64,000 nucleotides of DNA from Anastatus disparis (lineage: Eukaryota > Arthropoda > Insecta > Hymenoptera > Eupelmidae), in contig JAFFSR010000094.1 in assembly GCA_017163975.1 (NCBI GenBank), forward strand, positions 1 to 64,000, read 5' to 3'. A model generated the notes under the pieces. That model saw only the letters and a program-made list of their open reading frames with translations. It had not been told where the DNA came from and did no database searches. Positions 56,291 through 64,000 of the stretch are shown here, in pieces (positions within the stretch are counted from its first letter, which is position 1; every line of letters begins with the position of its first letter). The translations under genes and the position numbers were made by a program.

Positions 56291-56375
56291 TACTTTTAAA
56301 TATACAACTGGCACCAAATTTAAAATTAAAATTTAAGATTCGTTTAGTTAAGCTATTTCTATCTTGGAGGTCACT

Positions 56376-57610
56376 ATGTCCAATCAGTGTGATCTCTGTT
56401 TTAAAAACTTTAGTGCTGCATCCAAGCCTCAGCTTTGTGGTCGCTGTGGTAAGACCTATCACAGCTCTTGTATCAAATTGCTCTTAGTCAGAGATAATAA
56501 TGACCAACAAGTAAAGGTATGTATTTTTTGCATAGCAGCTGCAAATCCTGATTGCAGTCGATCACGTTCTAGTTCTGTGGGTTCTATGAGTGATGTCTCA
56601 GCTTCTCTGTCTCTGTCGCGTACTCCAACTCCGACACTACCAGCGCTACAAACAAATGAACTTTTGTCTTCTATATTGAAGAAGATGGAGAAATTAGATA
56701 AGCTGGATGATATGGATACCAAGATCAACAATATCGACACTCAACTATTGACACTGGATGGGAGATTTACAAGTTTGGAGACGCAAGTGGATGGTATTGC
56801 TGTGGGATGTGAGGAACTTTGTGGAGCAACTGAGGCAAGGCTTGACAAGGTTTGTCAGGATTATTGGGAGCTTAAGGCGAAGCTAGAGAAATCTCTCTCT
56901 GTTGTGCATGATCGGGCATTATCTGACCCTATGGCTGCTAAACTACAGGAATTAGACAAGATCAATAAATCCTTACGGCAACAGTGTGATGTTTTGGCGG
57001 CTGGCCAGCAGCGTCTTGAGCGTGCATCAGACTTGGTGTTTGGAGGCCTGGTTCCTAATGAATTTAACGATCTGAAGAACGGTGTCTTTGCTGTATTGGC
57101 TTCTCTTAATTCTGGTTTTGCTCTCAGTGACATTGTTTCGGTTCGACCTTCGTCGCGACCTGCTACAGCTCGTAATACTGATGATAGTACTGCTCCTTCT
57201 GCAACAACATCTCAAGGTGGTCCTCCGCTGCTTACGACGCCATTGCTCGTCACTATGAAGAGTGCCTCGTTGGCGCGATCTGTCATCGGAGCAAAGATCA
57301 GGATGGGTAGCCTTCATACCTCAAAGATCAGGAGTGACCTTTTGCAGGGAACTTTATCAGTTGAAACACTTACTCCTTCCTTGATCAACATCAATGAATA
57401 TCTGCCACACTTATTGCACCAACTGAAGTTGAGAGTGCTCAGGAAGGCCAAAGATAAGAGGTAAAACTTCCTCACATTTGTGCGTGATGGTAAGATCTTC
57501 GTCAGAAGGAAGAAGGAGGATGCAGCCATTCGTGTTGCATCGGATGACGACTTGGATGCTTTTTTAGCAAAGCTCTTATTGATATCAACCAACGACGATG
57601 TAGCCACTTA
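56376..57610 (+). pseudogene. LINE ORF1 with PHD-like zinc finger, one in-frame TAA
   Basis: From ATG 56,376 (MSNQCDLCFKNF) a C4HC3 finger spans about residues 5-50: CDLC, CGRC, YHSSC and CIFC. A Ser-rich linker follows, then heptad-like helices (about 100-215, LDDMDTKINNIDTQLLTLDG) that could trimerise, and a basic C-terminal part. TAA at 57,462-57,464 is followed by about 48 open codons (FVRDGKIFVRRKKEDAA), so it is a premature stop. ORF1 proteins bind element RNA. Confidence 0.8.
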
Positions 57611-57688
57611 ACATCCGACACTGGGGTAAGCTCATTCTCTCTTTCTTCTCACTCTAACACACTTCTTCCTTCTAACAATACTATTTCA

Positions 57689-60565
57689 TTGGTCATTCAT
57701 GATCATTTCACTACTAAGGATGGTCTCAGAGTTTGTCATTTTAATGCCAACTCTATTAGAGCGCACATTGAGATGATTAGACTCTTTTTGGCTTCTCGCC
57801 CTTATTTCCACGTAATAGCTGTTACTGAGACCAAACTGAGCCAGATAGTTTGTGATTCTTTGATTGCTCTTGATGGGTATGTGCTTTATAGACAGGATCG
57901 TAACACCAGGGGAGGTGGTGTTGCTTTATTTGTACACTGCTCTCTCACTTCTGTGCGTCTCTGTTCATCCTCTGGAAGCTGGAGTGGTAAGCCTGGTTTA
58001 CCTGAGTATCTCTTCTGTGAGGTCAACTCATCTGACTTGGCTTCACCCATTTTCGTTGGTGTTGTTTATAGACCATCTCACGCTCCATTTTTGGCCAACA
58101 CAGACTTTATTCCTGATTTGACCACTCATATGCACAATTATAGTACTAAGGTAGTTTTAGGAGATTTCAACACTAATTTGTGTTCTGAATCTGATGATTC
58201 TGTGTTCCTGAAGAGCCTTATTAAGGAAAATGCACTTTTTTCAGTGCCTTATGGACCTACGCATCATACTTATTCCTCTGATACGTGGCTCGACTTGTGC
58301 CTTGTCGATGCCAATGACTTACTGCTTGACTATTGGAAGACTGAAGTACCATTTATTGACGGACATGATTTTATTGCTGCGACTGTGAAGTCGTCTCTCT
58401 CTAGGCCTACACTTAATAATTTTACTTATCATGATTATAAAGCGGTTGATGAGGCTGCTCTTCTTGATTATTTTCGATCGCTGAATTGTGCTGTGTGTAA
58501 CGGTGACTCTTCTCTTTTGGCTCGCCTTGAATGTCTTTACACTCATCCTAATGAAGCTATCTCACGGTTTGTGCCTGTTAGGCGTGTTCGACAGAGCAAG
58601 AGTCATCGTCCGTGGTTTACCTCTGAGCATCACCGCTTAATCTCTGAGAGAGATAGGCATTACAGACGCTTCAAACGTACTAGGCTGCGTGATGATCTTA
58701 TATGTTATAGAGATGCTCGAGATCGGGCCCATTCATGCATCGAATCAGCTAAATTACTGTATTACCACGACAGACTATCTAAGATTACTGACGCAAGACA
58801 GATCTGGAAAGAACTCAAGAACCTGGGCGTATGTTCCAGCAGTAGTGACTCTCGAAATTCTTTTTCAATTAATGATTTGAATCAGTATTTTGGTGGTGTT
58901 GCGTTTGATTCTCTGGTCCCCTCCATTTCTGATTACATGAATACACTTGCTCTAGATGAACCACTTAAACCCATGTTTAAGTTTAATCCAGTTACTTTGG
59001 AGGAGGTATGGATGGCTGTTTGTCATTCAACTTCACAGGCCAGAGGGTTTGATGCTGTTCCTCAATCTTTTGTCCGTGCGGCATTTCCGGTCATTGAGCC
59101 TTTGTTATGTCGCATTTATAACGACTCATTGCGTGAATCCTTATTTCCTTCATGCTGGAAGATCTCACTGGTCACTACAATAAACAAAATCTGCTCTCCT
59201 CAAGCTTTTGGTGACATTAGGCCAATTTCTTTATTATCTTGTATGTCCAAGGTTCTTGAACGTCTAGTCCATGATCAACTCTACAATTACCTGACTATAC
59301 GACAGCTACTGGACCCTTATCAGACTGGATTTCGAACTGGACATAGTACTCAGACTGCACTACTGAAACTAACTGAGGACATTAGACGCAATATGGACAG
59401 ACACTATGTGACGTTGCTGTTGCTATTTGATTTCAGCAAGGCATTTGATACGGTATGCCATGTCTCTCTGCTCAGAAAAATGTCTTCTCTTGACATCTCG
59501 CATTCAGTTGTGCGGTGGTTTGCGTCTTATCTCTCTGAGAGACAGCAGGCTGTTATTGATGCAGATGGTAATGCATCTGACTATGTAACATTAAATACTG
59601 GTGTTCCCCAGGGCTCTGTCCTTGGTCCACTGTTGTTTTCTATATACATCAATGATGTGGCTGCTGACTTCCATGCCGATGTGCAGCATCTTATCTATGC
59701 TGATGATCTTCAGGTGTACATTCACTTCCCAATTGCTAAGTTGGCTTCTGTTACTGCTCTCATGAGTGATCAAGCTGTCAGTATTCTTAACTGGGCGACA
59801 AAAAATCATCTGAAATTAAATGTGAGCAAAACAAAGGCTATTATTATTGGATCTTATTTCTATGTCAATATGCTGCCCTCATTACACATCACTGGTGTTC
59901 CAATAAACGGTGATCTTATTAAGTTTGAATCTTCTGTTCGTAGTCTTGGTGTATGGCTTGATAGTAAGTTGAACTGGAAGGACCAAATTGCGCATGTGTG
60001 TAACAGGAGTCACTCATTGCTCTATAGATTAAATTTCTTTCGAAAAAGTACCACTATTGCACTACATAAGCATCTTATCCGTTCTTTGCTGTTTCCTTTA
60101 CTTGATTACTGTTGTTTGGTCTATATTGACCTTTCTGCTGAACTCAATCTGAGGCTTCAAAGGGTTGTAAACTCTGGTATTCGTTACATCTATGGTGTAA
60201 GTAGGCGCGAGCACATCTCTGTTTATAGGTCCTCTCTAGGCTGGTTATCCACTTTGGGTAGAAGAAACTACTTCGCTACTACCTTCTTATACAAAATGTA
60301 TTTGTCATGCTCACCTTCATATCTTTATTCTAGATATTTGTGGAGCCGGCCTGTGAGGACACTGAGGGGTGATGTGAGACCGTTAACCATTTCTTTTTCA
60401 TCTACCGAGTATCACCAAAGATCGTTCCTGGTTGTGTCATCGCAACTATGGAACGGTCTACCATCATCATTAAGAGATTCTTCATCGTTGGCATTATTCA
60501 AGGCATCAACATATTCACACTACCTTTCCCTTGAGAATGAGCCTCTGCTCCGAGCTAGGCTTTAA
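57689..60565 (+). CDS. LINE ORF2: APE endonuclease and reverse transcriptase
   Basis: About 958 aa, uninterrupted. The endonuclease part shows VCHFNANSIRAHI, VIAVTETKL, GGGVALFVHCSL, VVLGDFNTNL, DTWLDLCLVD and the terminal FIDGHDFIAATV (catalytic His). The RT part shows DIRPISLLSCMSKVLERLV, YQTGFRTGHSTQTALLKL, LLLFDFSKAFD, GVPQGSVLGPLLFSIYINDV and the catalytic LIYADDLQVYI, then a C-terminal region. No RNase H domain is apparent. It performs target-primed reverse transcription. The first codon of this stretch is TTG, and the frame is open further upstream and overlaps the end of ORF1, so the start mechanism is unclear (reinitiation or frameshift). Confidence 0.93.
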   Translation: MVIHDHFTTKDGLRVCHFNANSIRAHIEMIRLFLASRPYFHVIAVTETKLSQIVCDSLIALDGYVLYRQDRNTRGGGVALFVHCSLTSVRLCSSSGSWSGKPGLPEYLFCEVNSSDLASPIFVGVVYRPSHAPFLANTDFIPDLTTHMHNYSTKVVLGDFNTNLCSESDDSVFLKSLIKENALFSVPYGPTHHTYSSDTWLDLCLVDANDLLLDYWKTEVPFIDGHDFIAATVKSSLSRPTLNNFTYHDYKAVDEAALLDYFRSLNCAVCNGDSSLLARLECLYTHPNEAISRFVPVRRVRQSKSHRPWFTSEHHRLISERDRHYRRFKRTRLRDDLICYRDARDRAHSCIESAKLLYYHDRLSKITDARQIWKELKNLGVCSSSSDSRNSFSINDLNQYFGGVAFDSLVPSISDYMNTLALDEPLKPMFKFNPVTLEEVWMAVCHSTSQARGFDAVPQSFVRAAFPVIEPLLCRIYNDSLRESLFPSCWKISLVTTINKICSPQAFGDIRPISLLSCMSKVLERLVHDQLYNYLTIRQLLDPYQTGFRTGHSTQTALLKLTEDIRRNMDRHYVTLLLLFDFSKAFDTVCHVSLLRKMSSLDISHSVVRWFASYLSERQQAVIDADGNASDYVTLNTGVPQGSVLGPLLFSIYINDVAADFHADVQHLIYADDLQVYIHFPIAKLASVTALMSDQAVSILNWATKNHLKLNVSKTKAIIIGSYFYVNMLPSLHITGVPINGDLIKFESSVRSLGVWLDSKLNWKDQIAHVCNRSHSLLYRLNFFRKSTTIALHKHLIRSLLFPLLDYCCLVYIDLSAELNLRLQRVVNSGIRYIYGVSRREHISVYRSSLGWLSTLGRRNYFATTFLYKMYLSCSPSYLYSRYLWSRPVRTLRGDVRPLTISFSSTEYHQRSFLVVSSQLWNGLPSSLRDSSSLALFKASTYSHYLSLENEPLLRARL

Positions 60566-60719
60566 TTATTTTAATTACTGTATCATTATTTTAATTATAT
60601 TTTCACTTAGTATCTCATTTTATATATATATACTTACGAATTTGTATTATTTTTGTTGTACAACATAATGTACAGTTAATAAATTTAAATATCTATCTAT
60701 CTATCTCTCTAGTAAGGGG

Positions 60720-61326
60720 ATTCACTAGAAGATAGAAAATAAAAATTTTTTAACAAAAACAAACAATTGAAAAAATTTTTAATAAATAAAAACCGACTTT
60801 GAAAGTATCGAATAAAAACAAAATTTTTTACAAAAAATAAGTTTTTAAAAACATTGCACTAAAAAATGACAAATATAAAATTTTTAACAATAAAAAAACC
60901 GACTTAAAAAAATGCACTGAAAAGTAACAAATAATTTATTATCTTCAGAAATCATACAAATAATTGGTAAAATACAATTTTAGAAGTCGGCGTCTAATTC
61001 TAAATCTGTGGTGCGTAAGCAGAACGACTTCGTCCATTTTTTCAAAAATAACGTTCACATTCATTGTTCAAAAATAACGTTTACATTTATTGTTGAAAAA
61101 TAACGTTTACATTCATTGAGGAATTAGACGCCGACTTCTAAAATTGTATTTTACCAATTATTTGTATGATTTCTGAAGATAATAAATTATTTGTTACTTT
61201 TCAGTGCATTTTTTGAAGTCGGTTTTTTTAGTTGTTAATAATTTTTTTTTGATAAAATTATTAGTTTTTGTGAAAAAATAATTTTTTTGATTAGAAAAGG
61301 ACAGAGATACGTAACCTCCTCTTAAT
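60720..61326. mobile_element. Palindromic MITE (TTAA family, copy 6), left tip missing
   Basis: Long arms (about 60,880-61,010 and 61,120-61,250) share TTAGAAGTCGGCGTCTAATT/its inverse and ACCAATTATTTGTATGATTT. The right tip TTAGAAAAGGACAGAGATAC and CCTCCTCTTAA belongs to the TTAA family. The left tip is absent next to the LINE 3' end. The centre carries a tandem AACGTTYACATTYATTG, three copies. Confidence 0.75.
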
Positions 61327-61588
61327 AATATTTCAAACATTTTTCTATGGATAATTACTAAATTATGCCTATTTAATAATTGATATTCAAACTAATATAA
61401 CTAATATTAATATTTATTAAACAACAATAGAAAAATGTGTTTAATTTTATAAAATCTGTGAAAGGTTACGCTAAACCCTGGATAAATGGCGCATCGACTC
61501 TAGTTGTCAAGAAATTAAGTTACGTCCTATATTTGAAATTTGATATTTAACAGATGAAAATACAGCTGTGGATCTTGACTCTGCAAAA

Positions 61589-63823
61589 ATGGATGAAGAG
61601 TTCCTGAATTTATTTTAAAAATATACGTGGTTGGACGGTACATTCTTTGAAATCGACGTCAGCAAATCAGATACCAAAGGCCGCGTTAGTGCATAATGTC
61701 GAACATGCAATCAGTCTTATGTTGGAAATCTAAAAGTATCTTCAAATTTTACTTCTCATTTAAAGGTAATGGGTAAAATATAAATTTAATTAAATAACAT
61801 TTTGATTGAAATATCGTTCAAAATTTTTTCAGAGAAAGCATCCTGATAAAATAGAAGCGTATGAAAAATACAAAAAAGCTAAACGTCAACATACTGAGAC
61901 TCAGATAAATCGACGTATTATGTGTTCTTTTCACAAACGGAATTTGAAGAAAACGTTACTCTGTTCATTGTGCAAAATCATTTTTGCAAAATCATCAAGT
62001 TTCAGAAAGATGTTTAATGGTACAGTTAATGTTTTACTTTTTAACTCACATCTTCTATATCTAGAAAAGTAGAATAAAATTAATTCCTGCTAGATTTTAG
62101 AAGGATAAACAGAATGTGTGTGTGTGCGTGCGTGTGTGTATTAGGTGAGCAAATTGGATCTCGAAAACTACTCAATGAATTTGCTTTAAATTTAGTTTAG
62201 CATAGAATTTATTTTTTTTGTCCAGCTTGGGAGAAGCTATTAAGAATTGGTTTTCTTAGCATAGTTTTAATTTTAGAGTATTTGGAAATTTTTGAAAAAA
62301 ATTTTGATTTTGCATTTTTCTTTTAGTTTGCGTGAACTACTCGATAGATTTGCTCCGAAATTTGTATACAAGTTATTAGATGCTATCAGAAAAAAAACCA
62401 GAGCTCAAAAACTAATTCTCTTTGCGTAGTAAAGATTTTGAAGCATTTTAAATATTTTGAAGATAATTTTGAGTTTTCTTTCGTTTGTTTTTTTTTATTT
62501 TACGTAAAGTACTCGATGGATTTGATATAAAATTTACGTCTGCCAAAAGAAGGAAGATTTTCATCCTAAACCTTTCTTTACTTTTCCTCTTATCTTTCTT
62601 TATGACTTGAAAAGAAATTTTCATTTTCATTTTCATTCTAAATACATAAAAGATGTTGGGAAATATCGCTAATGAATCATTTTTATATTGAAATCACATT
62701 TTATAAAATAAAATCATTCTAACTCAATGAGCTTCATGATAAATCATTGCGCCAAAGCACTTAGCAGCGTTTTTTTATTGTATATAAATACGATATTCTA
62801 TTGGCTTGCAAGATGTTTATCATTTAATTTAATGCATGGTTATTTGTATTGAAGTTTATTTAATTTCAAATCTATTATAAAAACTAATTGACTCTTATCA
62901 TTTTATTCTGTTATTTTTCTATTTTTTGCAAATTTATCGATTTCAATTAATATAAATTTTAATTCCAAACATGATTTTTATTCACATCTATTGTTGGAAT
63001 AAAAAAATTATCGGTAAAAAGTTTTATAGATTTCATATGCAATTTACAGATCTTAAAATAAAAAGTGGTATTAAATCATTAAAACATTTAACTCGACGAA
63101 AAATTAAAACCAGAATAGACAATTTATACAAAGATGAAGTGACAATTATTGTCGCTTGCAAATTATGTTTGCACAACTGCAGATATTTGGAGTGGTAAAA
63201 GTCGCAGATTTTTAGGAGTTACTGCTCATTGGGTGAGTTCACTATCAAGTACATCCAGCTGAATAAACAGATGAATAACCGAGCATGATATCTATCTGGA
63301 TATTTACTTAGATTGAATTAGATTATAAATGGATGTCCATGTGAATTATCCCACTGGATATTCGGATGAATATTCGGTTTTAAAAACGGTCAAAATGAAC
63401 ACTAGATGATGACATTCATCCTAATCCAAACTAAATTTAAAGTGAAGTTTAAATGGATATCCAAATGGATATTCATTTGAATTCAGTTAAAATCGAGTCC
63501 TATCCATGTGGATATTATCCCTATGAATATCCAGCTGAATATTTTCACAGAATCGTATTTCAAGAAATTTTTTTCATTTTGTTTTAAAAATAATAAAATT
63601 TTTTAGATCGAAGAAAATACTTTTGAGAGAAAATCAGCATCTCTAGCATGTAGACGTTTCCCTGGAACGCATTCTTTTGAGAACATAGCCGAATTATTAG
63701 AAAGCATTCATCTCGAATATGGACTAACCTATGACAAAATTGTAGCAACGATCACTGATAACGGCTCTAGTTTTGTCAAAGCGTTCAAGGAATTTGGAGT
63801 AGATGCGGGTTGTTTAGAAAAAG
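61589..63823 (+). pseudogene. hAT-type transposase, multi-exon, decayed and incomplete
   Basis: Exon 1 (61,589-61,765) encodes the first half of a BED zinc finger (CRTCNQSY) and has in-frame TAA codons at 61,616 and 61,694. The intron 61,766-61,832 (GTAATG...TTTTTTCAG) joins in phase to SHLK-RKHPDKIEAYEK, completing the finger. A later exon ending at 63,232 carries TTADIWSGKSRRFLGVTAHW (first catalytic Asp, partly out of frame with its upstream part). Donor GTGAGT joins in phase to 63,607-63,823 with ESIHLEYGLTYDKI and ATITDNGSSFVKAF (second Asp). The dimerisation domain with the last Glu is not reached before the window ends. Confidence 0.75.
63233..63606 (+). other. hAT intron with GGATATTC-type repeats
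   Basis: Non-coding. ATGGATATCC, TGGATATTCGGATGAATATT and similar short phrases recur, making local hairpins. The acceptor TTTTTTAG ends it. Confidence 0.5.
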
Positions 63824-63957
63824 GTAAAAAATATTTTATTAACATATAAATATATATAGAACCAAATTTAGACCCTCAAAATACTCTAAGAGGATGCAAA
63901 TCTTGTTTTCTAATCAAAATTCAAAGAGGTTTTGCACCCCTTGGAGTAATATATTTA

Positions 63958-63963
<6 letters not shown>

Positions 63964-64000
<37 letters not shown>
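63964..64000. repeat. TA microsatellite at window end
   Basis: At least 18 TA units running to the end of the window. Confidence 0.95.

Larger units (their letters stand above)
55370..60714 (+). mobile_element. CR1/Jockey-like LINE, nearly intact
   Basis: Non-LTR retrotransposon with a repeat-rich 5' region, ORF1, ORF2 (endonuclease plus RT) and an ATCT-repeat 3' end at 60,690-60,714. The 5' limit is uncertain. Only ORF1 has a visible lesion. A PHD-type ORF1 finger and a microsatellite tail fit the CR1-related groups. The clade should be set by RT phylogeny. Confidence 0.85.

Noticed and set aside
56459..57607. Minus-strand frames opposite LINE ORF1
   Set aside because: They are shadows of a well-supported plus-strand gene, with no motifs of their own.
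13012..60565. Reassignment of TAA/TAG to glutamine
   Set aside because: Many genes here end at family-typical positions with TAA or TAG (protease, minor capsid, major capsid, pol, ORF2), so both codons act as stops. Decay explains the in-frame ones more simply.

Overview
The window is AT-rich eukaryotic nuclear DNA, most likely from an arthropod and probably an insect. The support is an insect-type Polinton/Maverick, GT-AG introns, a TATA plus TCAGT core promoter, TTAA-flanked MITEs, and CR1/Jockey-like, Ty3/gypsy and hAT elements. I found no convincing single-copy host gene, rRNA, CRISPR array or functional tRNA. The sequence is almost entirely mobile elements nested in old tandem repeats.

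Layout. 0.3-1.5 kb is a ~330-bp tandem repeat. 2.5-6.4 kb holds nested inverted-repeat MITEs and a long TAAA/TGAA microsatellite. 7.4-9.9 kb is a badly decayed non-LTR retrotransposon on the minus strand. 10.7-13.0 kb holds tandem repeats, ending in a ~165-bp satellite that continues at 31.7-32.8 and 36.06-36.34 kb. That satellite has been split by a TTAA MITE (12,488-12,871), a whole Polinton (13,012-31,710), an LTR that carries its own MITE (32,828-34,018) and a ~2-kb TA-flanked element (34,030-36,060). The unit at 36.14-36.30 kb preserves the uninserted form of two of these target sites. From 36.96 kb an AT-rich tandem array is split by a ~2.5-kb LTR-like element, itself split by a nearly complete 9.8-kb Ty3/gypsy element (38,772-48,604). 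52.5-54 kb holds MITEs, one with a tRNA-like core. 55.4-60.7 kb is an almost intact CR1/Jockey-like LINE. 61.6-63.8 kb is a broken multi-exon hAT transposase.

The Polinton (18.7 kb, ~340-bp TIRs, 5-6-bp target duplication) encodes a virus-like set: protein-primed-type DNA polymerase B, A32-like packaging ATPase, a basic core-like protein, retroviral-type integrase with chromodomain, penton-like minor capsid protein, a truncated minor protein fused by deletion to a 5'-truncated major capsid protein, adenain-like protease, a PC4-like ssDNA-binding protein, two tiny proteins with N-myristoylation signals, and several unknown spliced genes. In-frame TAA/TAG codons, at least three frameshifts and the capsid deletion show this copy is not autonomous.

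The most unusual feature is the third ORF (46,277-48,037) of the young gypsy element. It sits in the envelope position but has no signal peptide or membrane anchor. It looks instead like a leucine-rich-repeat protein, perhaps with an N-terminal RRM-like segment, which suggests a captured gene.
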